In this document: positions 44,420 through 53,409 of the stretch, piece by piece
Numbering within the stretch: position 1 is the stretch's first letter
Layout: every line of letters starts with the position of its first letter
NCBI GenBank assembly: GCA_031269355.1
Contig: JAISZG010000003.1
Location: forward strand, 1-61,111
Length of the DNA stretch: 61,111 nucleotides
Origin: Oscillospiraceae bacterium
GTDB taxonomy: Bacteria > Bacillota > Clostridia > Christensenellales > Aristaeellaceae
Reading direction: 5' to 3'
Translations under genes and position numbers: made by a program
Notes under the pieces: generated by a model
The model's database searches: none
The model's input: the letters and a program-made list of their open reading frames with translations, nothing else
Told to the model about the DNA's origin: nothing

Positions 44420-45585
44420 TTGAAACCAGACGGAAGCGTCGCACGCGGGTTCGACGTGAAAACGCCAGCTATTGGATGAGCTATTCCGACGTTATGGCGG
44501 CGCTGCTGCTTATGCTTGTGCTTCTATTGTTTTTCTATGTAAATAAATATTTATCGCTTCAGACTAAACGTGAAATGGAATTGGCGTCAAAAGAATCGCA
44601 GCTGCGCCAGCAGGAGGAGTTGCTGACGCAAACTGAAGCGCTGCTCGCTCAGAAAGCGGACGAACTTGCAAACGCAAATTCCCAGCTGAACAGCCAGCAG
44701 CTTGAATTGGATGATAAAAATCTGAAACTTGAGGAGTCGCTTTCGCTGCTCGCGCAGCAGCAATTAGATTATGAAACCCAAAAAGCGTTGCTTGCGCTGG
44801 CTATTCAGGAGGCCGACGCGACGCGCCAGGAATTGGAAACGAAGGAAGTGCAGCTTGCCGAAACCGCGCAGAGGCTTACCGATCAGGATAAGGAATTAAT
44901 ACTGCAGCGATTAGACGTAGATCGGCTTAGGCAGATGCTTGAATCTCAAACGCAGGAGCTTGGAAGGCAGCAGGCGATGATCGACGAAATGGTTGGCGTA
45001 CGCGCCGCGATTATCGCGAAGCTGCGCGATTCGCTCGCCGCCGCAAATATAAACGTGAAGGTGGATGAGAAAACCGGCGCGATAACTTTGGACAGCGCTG
45101 TGTTTTTTGATTATGGATCGGCGACGATTAAATCGAGCGGGAAGACTCTCCTTAACGCGTTCATACCGGTATATGTGCGCACGCTTTTATCCGGAGATAA
45201 CAGCGAATATGTTTCAGAGCTGATCGTAGAGGGGCATACGGACTCAAAGGGATCATATGACTACAACCTAAACCTATCCCAGCAGCGAGCGTATAACGTG
45301 GTAAGCTATTGCCTCAGCGATCAATTTTATGGATTGAGCAGCGAGGAGAAGAACGTTCTTCGAGAGCGCGTAACCGCGAACGGGCGCGCGTTCAGCGAAC
45401 CCATATATAATGCGGACGGCAGCGAGAACTCAGACGCATCCCGCCGAGTTGAGTTTAAGTTTAGGCTTAAGGACGACGAAATGATAAACAGTATGAGCGC
45501 GATACTAAACGCGGTTAGCGCCGCGACGCCTATTCCTGAAACGCTTTCAACGCCCGCGCCGGACGAAGAGCTGGACGGATATTAA
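44416..45585 (+). CDS. MotB/OmpA-family stator partner with extended coiled coil (ZorB-like)
   Basis: Peptidoglycan-anchoring partner of the preceding channel, 389 residues. A basic cytoplasmic start is followed by one membrane helix (about 20-43, SYSDVMAALLLMLVLLL) with Asp25 at the position of the proton-carrying Asp in MotB and ZorB. Then come about 150 residues of continuous coiled coil (50-200), and an OmpA-like peptidoglycan-binding domain (about 223-350, FFDYGSATIK, VEGHTDSKGSYDYNLNLSQQRA, SRRVEFKF). A Pro/Thr-rich tail closes it. MotB and ZorB have no such long spacer; at about 0.15 nm per residue it would reach over 20 nm. ATGA overlap with the channel gene shows co-translation. Confidence 0.85.
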   Translation: MIETRRKRRTRVRRENASYWMSYSDVMAALLLMLVLLLFFYVNKYLSLQTKREMELASKESQLRQQEELLTQTEALLAQKADELANANSQLNSQQLELDDKNLKLEESLSLLAQQQLDYETQKALLALAIQEADATRQELETKEVQLAETAQRLTDQDKELILQRLDVDRLRQMLESQTQELGRQQAMIDEMVGVRAAIIAKLRDSLAAANINVKVDEKTGAITLDSAVFFDYGSATIKSSGKTLLNAFIPVYVRTLLSGDNSEYVSELIVEGHTDSKGSYDYNLNLSQQRAYNVVSYCLSDQFYGLSSEEKNVLRERVTANGRAFSEPIYNADGSENSDASRRVEFKFRLKDDEMINSMSAILNAVSAATPIPETLSTPAPDEELDGY

Positions 45586-45701
45586 TTAATATTACTGCAT
45601 AACGGCGGAGATGAAAAATTGATATGTATTGAATATGTTGCATAATAATATTAAATATAATATATCATGATCGTGCTCTCCGCCGTACAGATACGCGGCG
45701 G

Positions 45702-47969
45702 TTACGCCTCGCCGCTCTCTTCCGATTCGTCGCATGGCATATGCTCGCCTCTTGCGCGGCGCCGATATTGCGCGGGTGTCAATCCGGTTTGCTGCTTGAA
45801 GCGGCGTATGAAACCGGATGGTTCGTAATATCCGGCGAGCGCGCATATTTCCTTAATTGAATAGTCGGTTGCCTTGAGCAGCTCCTGTGCCTTCTCTATA
45901 CGCAGATTGAGCAGGTAGTCCGACGGCGTGCTGCCCATCCACGTTTTAAACGTTAAGGACAAGCGCGCCGGCGTGATATCGTATAATTCCGCGAGAGCGC
46001 TCATGTTCAGGTTTGGATCGGCATACCGCTCCTGCATTGCGGCGACTATTTCCGATATATACGGCGGTGCCTGTTCAAGAGCGGGTTTCTTGCGGCTGAG
46101 AATTGTCGCGCAAATCTTTCTCAATATCTTGTCGAGGTCCGCGATGGACTGACATCTTGTAAGCGTAAATATATCTGAATATTCAAGGGCGTCGATTGTA
46201 TCGTCGTTCCGCGTAATATGTTCGGACAGCAGCGCTCCGATTATTTGGTTATATATCATTCGAAACGCGAACAGCGACATCTCGGAGCTTCCCAGATAGC
46301 GTATCAGGTCGTCCATGCAATCGCTCAATCCCTGAGCGTCTCCATATCGCAGAGCTTGCCGGAAGCCGTTGACATATGTGTGCGCTATTGGTCGGATACC
46401 TTGATCCGCCGTGGTAACGTCACGAAAGCGCAGCACGCGCTCGGCGCCCATTACGAACCGCAGGTCATACGCCGCGCACACCTCAAGGTACGCGCCCGCA
46501 GCCTTCTGAAAATCTTCTGATATACCGCTTAGCGCCATAGTGACAGGCGCGCATTCCTGCGACTCCAGAAACGCCTTTGCGCGTTCCGCCCATCGTTCGA
46601 TCGACTGACCGTCCTGCGCGAACAACGCGCAAAGAACTTGCGATTGCTGCTCGACGCCGTATCCGCTGACAGCGTCGCCGCCCGCGCTAAGCAGTTTATC
46701 CATATTCAGCCCGACGGCGGGATTCGCCTGCGCTATCAGAGACAGCGCGAACACGCCGCGATCAGCATCTATGCCAACCCGCCGCGCGGCCAGAACGGCG
46801 TCCGCGCGCGTGGCATACCGACCCTTTACAAAGCGCAGTACGAAGTCCGATTTTCGCGCCGCCTGACTTGCGTCCAAATGGTCGCTCAATACGGCGTTTT
46901 GGCCTACCAGATGCGCAATCCCGCTCCGTATCACCTGGAAATCGTCCGCTTGCGACGGCGCGGCGAACATGCCTCTAAGCTCGCGTATAGGGCGTACCTG
47001 GCGTTGAGCGAGATAATAAATCAGCGCAAGGCAAGGCAAGCTTAGCGCGAACAGGAAAAGCGTAATGCCGATTTGCGCGCGCAGAGTATTTTGGCGCAGC
47101 GTTTCTTCGGGAATCAACGCCGCGTAACGCATGCCGTCGTTGGGGCCGGATTGAGCGACGAGCAGATAGCTGCGTCCATCCTCCGCTTTAATTGAAACAA
47201 ACCGCGAGTTCGCGCTGGCGCTAAGCGCATCCAGAACAAGCTTTTCAGGAACGGACAGGCTTTTTTGGCTGGATGCCAGTATGCTGTCGCCATATAGGAT
47301 ATATGTATTGCGGGGTTCGAGCACTTCATCCGCGAATATCTGCTGAAAGAAGCTTTCCTTAACCAAAAACAGTAGGGTTCCCGTGTTTTTTGTCGCGCCG
47401 ACTCCAAGCGGTATAAAGGCCGCCACCACACGCTCGTGGCGGCCTTCCAGAAGCGCGCTTTGCGCTACGCGGCTGGGCAGTATGGTCGTGCGCGATGGAG
47501 CGCGCAGCATAGCGCGCAGTTCGTCCGGAGATATGCCGTCCAGGCGCATTAGCTCGTTCACGAATAAATCGAGCGACATTGATGTGCTGACGGAATAGAG
47601 GAAATCATCCTCGTGAAATATTATGAATAGCTGGCTGACGAACGGGCTTGTATATGCGTAGGGAGCGAGCTGCATTTTTAGATAGAACGCTTCCATCGGC
47701 GTTTTCAGAAAGCGAAACGGCCTAATATAAGGCGCGAGGCTGATTTGGTTGGAGATGCTGTACAGCGAGGAGAATATATTTTCGTTTTGCATCCTGATTT
47801 GATTCAACCGATTAATATTGCTGTCTATTGTGTTTTCGCGTATTGTCTGCGCGTACGTTTGGTTCATATATATCGCGACCGCGCAGAACAAAAGCGCAAG
47901 CACCGCCGCGTATGAAACCATATACCTGAACAGCGTGGAGGAAACCAGCGTTCGAATTCTATGCCGCAT
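45702..47969 (-). CDS. Membrane-bound AraC family regulator with extracytoplasmic sensor
   Basis: One-component regulator of 755 residues. Membrane segments at about 14-35 and 297-320 enclose an extracellular sensor domain, followed by a cytoplasmic linker and a C-terminal AraC helix-turn-helix pair (MSALAELYDITPARLSLTFK and IKEICALAGYYEPSGFIRRFKQQTG). This architecture is common beside Lpl-type importers and activates them in response to an external glycan. It is the last gene after the binding protein of the upstream importer. GGAGG precedes the ATG by eight bases. Confidence 0.92.
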   Translation of the reverse strand: MRHRIRTLVSSTLFRYMVSYAAVLALLFCAVAIYMNQTYAQTIRENTIDSNINRLNQIRMQNENIFSSLYSISNQISLAPYIRPFRFLKTPMEAFYLKMQLAPYAYTSPFVSQLFIIFHEDDFLYSVSTSMSLDLFVNELMRLDGISPDELRAMLRAPSRTTILPSRVAQSALLEGRHERVVAAFIPLGVGATKNTGTLLFLVKESFFQQIFADEVLEPRNTYILYGDSILASSQKSLSVPEKLVLDALSASANSRFVSIKAEDGRSYLLVAQSGPNDGMRYAALIPEETLRQNTLRAQIGITLFLFALSLPCLALIYYLAQRQVRPIRELRGMFAAPSQADDFQVIRSGIAHLVGQNAVLSDHLDASQAARKSDFVLRFVKGRYATRADAVLAARRVGIDADRGVFALSLIAQANPAVGLNMDKLLSAGGDAVSGYGVEQQSQVLCALFAQDGQSIERWAERAKAFLESQECAPVTMALSGISEDFQKAAGAYLEVCAAYDLRFVMGAERVLRFRDVTTADQGIRPIAHTYVNGFRQALRYGDAQGLSDCMDDLIRYLGSSEMSLFAFRMIYNQIIGALLSEHITRNDDTIDALEYSDIFTLTRCQSIADLDKILRKICATILSRKKPALEQAPPYISEIVAAMQERYADPNLNMSALAELYDITPARLSLTFKTWMGSTPSDYLLNLRIEKAQELLKATDYSIKEICALAGYYEPSGFIRRFKQQTGLTPAQYRRRARGEHMPCDESEESGEA

Positions 47970-48055
47970 GCGTCATTCCTCCTTGTGGGCAATATAATAT
48001 CAATTAATATATTTATTATTAAATTATAAATATTCATATGATAATCTATAAACGG

Positions 48056-48091
48056 CGAATCGCCGCGGCGTGTATACGCTGCGGCGATTCG
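48056..48091 (-). terminator. Hairpin between binding-protein gene and AraC regulator
   Basis: An 11-pair perfect stem CGAATCGCCGC / GCGGCGATTCG with outer AAACGG/CCGTTT pairing, 25 bases past the binding-protein stop. No T-run; probably a stabiliser or partial terminator. Confidence 0.6.
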
Positions 48092-48115
48092 CGCCTACCG
48101 TTTATGATATCATGA

Positions 48116-49708
48116 TCAGGGATTGTTGGCAAGATACTCGTCGTATGATTTTTGCCATAATTCGACATAGCGGCCAACGCCGATGTTTTCCGCGCGGGTC
48201 TTGAACGCCTGCCAGGAATCGTCAGTTACGCCGTTGAGTATGAAGGCGGTGATCGACTCTTTCATGAACGTTTCAATTTCGGTGTACAGCAGCTGCAGTT
48301 CCTGAGCTTCCTGATTGTTTGGCTTGGAAAGCTGATACAGGTAGTAGAACGAACGCGGTTCCAACACGCCCGCTTCCGCGTACTCTTTGCTGTAATTATA
48401 GCGTTCTACGCGGTGAGGAGGCATTTCATAAATGCCAAAGTAGTAATCGCCAGGCGCGAAGAACTGGCCGTGGGTAACCGGAACGATCTGGTACAAGCCG
48501 TTGTTCTCGGGGATCGAGACGATCTCATACTTGCCGCTGTCGTTGATCTTGATCGTCGGCTCAATTGGTCCGCCGGGCTGCAAAGGTCCGTTTACGCTGA
48601 CCATCATCGTTTCGGTTTCCATTTGCGCGTCCAGCCAGCGAAGCGTTTCCGCAACGTGTTCGTTTGCTATGGTGAGCGCGGCGCCCATCGCGGGCAGTTC
48701 GAGAATCTCAGGAACCTGCGGTTCGTAACCTTCGGCCTTCGGTGGGAGAATCGATACGAACTGTTCCGCTATTTCCGGCTGAAGCGCGGTATTCAGCAGG
48801 CGCAGATATGTTGTGTATCCATTCACGTCGCTGTTCATTTTGGTTCCCCATACGTTTGAATCCTGGGTGATCACCTCGGGATCCATCAGCCCTTCCGAAT
48901 AGAGCAGGTTCAGCCATTCGACCGCATCGCGGAAGCCTGGCGCGTCGCCGATAAAATATACTTTATCCTGCGCGTCTATCGCGGCGTATACGAATCTGTT
49001 AAGCGGCACTCCGAAAAGCGCGAAGTGAGTGTATACGCCCTGCGTCTGGTGGATAAGATCGGCGGCGTTCATCGGAACTTCGTCCGCGATGCCGTTGCCG
49101 TTCGGGTCCTGCGTTTTGAACGCGCGCAGAACTTCTGTCAGCTCGTCAACCGTGGTGGGAATTTCCAGGCCGAGCTTGTCCAGCCAGGTTTTATTGATGA
49201 AGAAGTTTCCGTCATGATTTACATTCTGCGCGGTCAGGTTGCCGATAAAATACGTATGCCCGTCCGACGCCGGAATCGAGGCGTTCGCATTGTTCAGCTG
49301 CAGCCGCTCAGAATATATAGGCATATTTTCCGCGATATAATCCTCTATCGGAAGGAGGATGCCTTGGTTAACGCCGTATTCCTCAATATCTACGCGACCG
49401 TTGGCGCCGCCGATGATAAGATCGGGATAATCGCCGGACGCGAACATCAGGTTCGTTTTGGTTTGCCAGTCGCCGTCCTTTATGGGTTCGAATTCGATGT
49501 GGATGTTTGTCTTCTTTTCAAGCTCCTGATAGAACCAGAGATTATCGAAATCTACCTGCTGGTTTTCCAATTGGTACTGCACCGCGTGCAGCGTGATCGT
49601 TTCCTCTGAGATAGGGTATTCGCCGCTGGATTCCGCCAACGCCATTGGCGCGAGCAGCATCGACAGCGCGAGCAGCAGAGCGAGGGGAGTGGAGATTCGG
49701 CGCTTCAT
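48116..49708 (-). CDS. Extracellular sugar-binding protein, LplA type (second importer)
   Basis: Binding protein of the second Lpl-type importer, 530 residues. The signal peptide ends MALA-ESS, type I, with no Cys at all in the leader. Family blocks include ASGDYPDLIIGG, FFINKTWLDKLGLEIPTTVDELTEVL and FKTQDPNGNGIADEVP with the DPNGNGIAD calcium-like loop. It follows the permeases after about 200 bases, with the AraC regulator downstream. Confidence 0.93.
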   Translation of the reverse strand: MKRRISTPLALLLALSMLLAPMALAESSGEYPISEETITLHAVQYQLENQQVDFDNLWFYQELEKKTNIHIEFEPIKDGDWQTKTNLMFASGDYPDLIIGGANGRVDIEEYGVNQGILLPIEDYIAENMPIYSERLQLNNANASIPASDGHTYFIGNLTAQNVNHDGNFFINKTWLDKLGLEIPTTVDELTEVLRAFKTQDPNGNGIADEVPMNAADLIHQTQGVYTHFALFGVPLNRFVYAAIDAQDKVYFIGDAPGFRDAVEWLNLLYSEGLMDPEVITQDSNVWGTKMNSDVNGYTTYLRLLNTALQPEIAEQFVSILPPKAEGYEPQVPEILELPAMGAALTIANEHVAETLRWLDAQMETETMMVSVNGPLQPGGPIEPTIKINDSGKYEIVSIPENNGLYQIVPVTHGQFFAPGDYYFGIYEMPPHRVERYNYSKEYAEAGVLEPRSFYYLYQLSKPNNQEAQELQLLYTEIETFMKESITAFILNGVTDDSWQAFKTRAENIGVGRYVELWQKSYDEYLANNP

Positions 49709-49911
49709 AATAGTTGCGCTCCTTTCTTATTGTCCGACGAGTCCGATGGTTCCGGATAACTTGTCCGCTTTTCCGGCGCGCCCGAAATATACTTCACAAA
49801 AGCCCGCAGGCTTCAGGAATTCGGTTGTATCGCGTTCCGCGCGGGGGTGAGGTTATTTTTTACCGTTATCGCTATAAAATAATTATAATCATATAACGCG
49901 GCACATGCGTT

Positions 49912-50853
49912 TTATCCCTTGAGGGAGCCTATCATAACGCCTTTAACGAAATACTTTTGCATCAAAACGTACAGAAGAACCGCAGGGCCGGTAGAGACGA
50001 CTATGCAGCAATACTTCGCCACCGCCGCTTTGCGAATAGCTTCAGTCATGCCCTTTGTATCGTTTGCGTACGCGCTGAAGAACGCGTCGCTGGATGTGCT
50101 GGTGGTGAGCTGCGCCAGTACTTCGCGCAAAATTGTTTGAAGCGGCAGCTTCGAACGGTCGCGTATGTATACAAGCGCGGTGAAATAATCGTTCCAGCGC
50201 GCCACACCATAATAGACGCATAAAACCGCTATAATCGTGCCTGACAGCGGCAGCACCATCCTAAAGAAATAAGTGAAATGGTTAGCGCCGTCGATAACGG
50301 CCGCCTCATAAAGGTCGAGCGGCAGCGTGGTCTGTATATAAGTGCGCGCGACCATAAGGTTCCATACAGATACGCAATTTATAATAATCATGATAGCGCG
50401 CGTATTATATAATCCCAAATCGCGCAGCGTGATAAACGTGGGGATTAATCCGCCGGTGAAGAACATCGTAAACACGATCATGAAGTTAATGAGACCCTTG
50501 CCTATAAATCTATGCGTCAGCGCATACGCGGCCATCAGCGATACCGCCACGCTAAGCGCGGATCCGGCGAGCGTATATAAAATGGCGTTTCCGTAAGAGT
50601 TCCATAGATCCCTATGCTGCATTACGGCTTCGTATCCGATAAGCGAAAAATCCACCGGCCAGAAAAGCACCTTGCCCAGCGTAACCGCGTCCGGATCGGA
50701 TACCGAAGCGATCAGCACAAGGTATAAAGGATATAGCACGAGCCCAAGCACGACTATCCAGAATACCAGGTTAAACCGGTCGAACCACACATCCATACGA
50801 GTCTTGCGAATGGGCTTTATGGGCGCTATATGAGCTATGGCGTTCGTGCGCAT
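49912..50853 (-). CDS. Sugar ABC importer permease, LplC/YtcP type (second importer)
   Basis: Second permease, 313 residues, six membrane segments. The coupling loop DLYEAAVIDGANHFTYFFRMVLPLSGT and the C-terminal KYFVKGVMIGSLKG are standard. The first permease ends 12 bases upstream. It shares strong resemblance in its C-terminus with the permease at 34.7-35.6 kb, so the two importers are paralogous systems. Confidence 0.92.
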   Translation of the reverse strand: MRTNAIAHIAPIKPIRKTRMDVWFDRFNLVFWIVVLGLVLYPLYLVLIASVSDPDAVTLGKVLFWPVDFSLIGYEAVMQHRDLWNSYGNAILYTLAGSALSVAVSLMAAYALTHRFIGKGLINFMIVFTMFFTGGLIPTFITLRDLGLYNTRAIMIIINCVSVWNLMVARTYIQTTLPLDLYEAAVIDGANHFTYFFRMVLPLSGTIIAVLCVYYGVARWNDYFTALVYIRDRSKLPLQTILREVLAQLTTSTSSDAFFSAYANDTKGMTEAIRKAAVAKYCCIVVSTGPAVLLYVLMQKYFVKGVMIGSLKG

Positions 50854-50865
50854 GGGATGCCCTCC

Positions 50866-51828
50866 TTAGAAAAGACTCGTATCGCCCACGCGGCGGGAGA
50901 TCCAATTTACAGATAAAATCATAACAAAATTGATGAGGTTTACGCAAAGCCCTATCGCGGCTGTGTATGAGAACTGCGCTCTGCCCAAACCCATGTTATA
51001 TACATATACGCCGATGATATCCGATACGGATGTGTTGCCGGGCGTTTGCATCAGCAGAGCCTTGTCGGTATTGCTTCCGAGCAGGCTTCCGCAGTTTAGT
51101 ATAAGCATCATTGTGGCGATGGGGAGCAGGTGCGGCAGATCGACATAGCGGATCTTCTGCCACTTGGTCGCGCCGTCGATTGTAGCCGCCTCGTATATTT
51201 CCGGGTTTATGCCAGCAAGCGTGGCGATATATAGAATGGTGTTCCATCCCGAGTGCTGCCATATTTCCGATCCAATAAACAGGCGCCTGAACCACGACGC
51301 TTCGACCATGAAATAAATTGATTTCCCACCGAGCGACGTGATTACATGGTTGACGATGCCATTGGTGGGGGAGAAAAACAGATACAGCATGCCGGCCATA
51401 ACCACGGTGGAGACAAAGTGGGGAACGTATATCGCCGTCTGAGTGAACTTCTTCAGCCTGACGCGATCGAACTGATTGAGAAGTATCGCCAGCACTATGG
51501 GTATTGGAAAGCCCCACAGCAGGTTCAGCAGGTTCAGCAGGAATGTATTGGCGAATAAGCGACCGCAGTAATAAGCCGAGAAAAACGTTTGGAAATTCTT
51601 CATCCCCACCCATTCGCTCCCGGTTATTTTGCGCACCGCTTTATAATCGCGGAATGCGATTTGGATTCCATACATCGGCATGTAGCAGAATACTATGAAA
51701 AAAGCTATGGCTGGCACCAACAGCACGTATAGCTGCCAGTCGTTTGCCAGGCGGATTCGCACGCGCTTCCAGTAGCGCGCGCTGAAGAGGCCGGGGATAT
51801 ATGGCTGGCGAACCGGGGACTTGATCAT
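50866..51828 (-). CDS. Sugar ABC importer permease, LplB type (second importer)
   Basis: First permease of the second importer, 320 residues, six membrane segments. FCYMPMYGIQIAFRDYK and the coupling loop EIYEAATIDGATKWQKIRYVDLP mark the family. The ATG at 51828 has GGGGTGA seven bases upstream; a GTG four codons earlier is possible. First gene of the importer unit, with a promoter that appears to need activation (see direct repeats upstream). Confidence 0.91.
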   Translation of the reverse strand: MIKSPVRQPYIPGLFSARYWKRVRIRLANDWQLYVLLVPAIAFFIVFCYMPMYGIQIAFRDYKAVRKITGSEWVGMKNFQTFFSAYYCGRLFANTFLLNLLNLLWGFPIPIVLAILLNQFDRVRLKKFTQTAIYVPHFVSTVVMAGMLYLFFSPTNGIVNHVITSLGGKSIYFMVEASWFRRLFIGSEIWQHSGWNTILYIATLAGINPEIYEAATIDGATKWQKIRYVDLPHLLPIATMMLILNCGSLLGSNTDKALLMQTPGNTSVSDIIGVYVYNMGLGRAQFSYTAAIGLCVNLINFVMILSVNWISRRVGDTSLF

Positions 51829-51879
51829 CGGGATGGTCACCCCATTCTGTTCGAGTGTGGCACGGCAATTTATCGCGAA

Positions 51880-51913
51880 ATTATATTCAACTCATACATC
51901 ATGCATACATCAT
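51880..51913 (-). promoter_or_regulatory. Activator-type promoter with 11-base-phased direct repeats
   Basis: On the minus strand a TATAAT -10 (51880-51885) has no recognisable -35. The -35 place is covered by two direct repeats, plus-strand CATACATCAT at 51893-51902 and 51904-51913, one helical turn apart. AraC proteins bind such direct repeats, and the regulator at 45702-47969 is the natural candidate. Confidence 0.6.
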
Positions 51914-52076
51914 ATCATATAAATGCGCAAAAAAAAATAGTTGAAAATTTCGGATATGCCCAATCCATCCGCAGTTTACTGTAAAAATATTATAAACAGT
52001 GGGTGGCGCTTATATAATAAATAATAGATTATTATATATAGTGTAATAAATATGAGGCGCGGGAAAACTTGCCGGG

Positions 52077-53381
52077 TTACCGCCGCGCCTTCCACAGGCC
52101 CGCGCCGGGGTGCGGCAAAAAATAGAACTCCTCTCCGATCGCGTCCGTGTATAAACCTTCTTCGGGAAGCGCGCTAGGGTTAAATTTATGCGTGAATAAT
52201 AAACTTAACATATCAGCATATGCCGCAGACGCATAGCCGACGGAGTCGATTTCCGCCCTTGAGATAGCCGATACCGCGTATGTAACGCGGAATCGCCCGT
52301 CGGTGGAGCCGTGCATCATGTGCGCCGCCGCGCTGGGGTTCGCGGCGAGATCGCTTTCCGCGCGCATAAGCTCGTATGTTTTGCGAGTGCCGCCATATCC
52401 ATATTTGCGAATCAGCGAGTCGTTTGCCGCGTCCTCCCCGAAGCGTGATACGCCGGGCGCGAGGATGATCAGCTCACCGCCCTCCGCAATCGCCATGCGC
52501 GAGCGGTATACGGCCTTATTTGCGACCCATGTTGTTTTATACTCTTCCGGATCGCTGAACGCGACGACGCGCTTTAGCGGATGATCAATCCAATGGATAT
52601 TGATTCGCGCGCTCAACCGCGACGCCTCTTCAAACAGCGAGCGCCCCTGCCCGATGAACAGCCCGCGAGTTCTGTTGATTCCGTCGTGCGGCGCGCTTAC
52701 TGTCATGATATATACTAACGGCATGCCGGTAAGCAGATTTTCCTGCGCGTAATGATACAGCGCGCGCGTCGGCGTATTCGCCTCGCCAAGCACCCGCTCG
52801 ATTCCCCAGGCCGCGCTTATCAAATGGGTCTGGTGTATCATCTGCGCGCCGCCGCATCCGACGAATATATTCTTGCTGTAGTTGGCCATACCCGCAACTT
52901 CGTGAGGCACTACCTGCCCGAGCGACAGCACCAGATCATAGGAGGGATCGAACAAGCGGCGGTTTACTTCCGCAGGAATCGGTCGATCGAACATGCCGTC
53001 GGTAACCGCGCTTACATATGAGCCGGGTATTTCTCCTATAGGAATTGTATCACCGCGCCAATCGTGGCTAATCAGCCGCGCGGGGTCGATTGCGTCGCCG
53101 AACATGCGCAGCGATTCATCCGCTGTCATTGGCATATGAGTACCCAGCGCCGGCATGACGTCGACGGAACAGAACTCGCGAAGTATCCGCACGCAGCGCG
53201 CGGTAATATCTCCGACGCCTGAAAACGCGCGCGTCGCGTCCGGCGGCAGAATAAGCGCCTTGCGCACGCGCATCGCCAGCGGACGCAACGCGCTTTCCAG
53301 CGCCGATTGAACGACGTTTTCCGGCAGGCCAATCGCGGCGTCCGTCGTGCGGCGGATAGTTTCGCCTTCTAACACCGACAT
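52077..53381 (-). CDS. LarA family (DUF2088) racemase/epimerase-like protein
   Basis: Member of the nickel-pincer-dependent lactate-racemase family, 434 residues, cytosolic. Family blocks are ALGTHMPMTADE (GTHRPMT in LarA), HEVAGMANYSKNIFVGCGGAQMIHQTH with the cofactor-binding Lys and a catalytic His, and the C-terminal beta domain. LarA homologues racemise or epimerise 2-hydroxy acids, including aldonates. The cofactor makers LarB, LarC and LarE are not in the window. It is preceded 28 bases upstream by a lactonase gene on the same strand, pointing to a sugar-acid substrate. GGGTGA precedes the ATG. Confidence 0.85.
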   Translation of the reverse strand: MSVLEGETIRRTTDAAIGLPENVVQSALESALRPLAMRVRKALILPPDATRAFSGVGDITARCVRILREFCSVDVMPALGTHMPMTADESLRMFGDAIDPARLISHDWRGDTIPIGEIPGSYVSAVTDGMFDRPIPAEVNRRLFDPSYDLVLSLGQVVPHEVAGMANYSKNIFVGCGGAQMIHQTHLISAAWGIERVLGEANTPTRALYHYAQENLLTGMPLVYIMTVSAPHDGINRTRGLFIGQGRSLFEEASRLSARINIHWIDHPLKRVVAFSDPEEYKTTWVANKAVYRSRMAIAEGGELIILAPGVSRFGEDAANDSLIRKYGYGGTRKTYELMRAESDLAANPSAAAHMMHGSTDGRFRVTYAVSAISRAEIDSVGYASAAYADMLSLLFTHKFNPSALPEEGLYTDAIGEEFYFLPHPGAGLWKARR

Positions 53382-53409
53382 GTATGGTTCACCCGTTCAT
53401 AAATGATAA

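Noticed and set aside
42875-45585. Complete Zorya phage-defence system
   Set aside because: Genes for the effectors ZorC, ZorD or ZorE are absent on both sides; the neighbours are a MarR and an AraC regulator.
45602-45687. Distant inverted repeat ACGGCGGAGA / TCTCCGCCGT flanking 66 AT-rich bases
   Set aside because: It lies between convergent genes and the long loop makes a functional hairpin doubtful; no T-run or protein site explains it.
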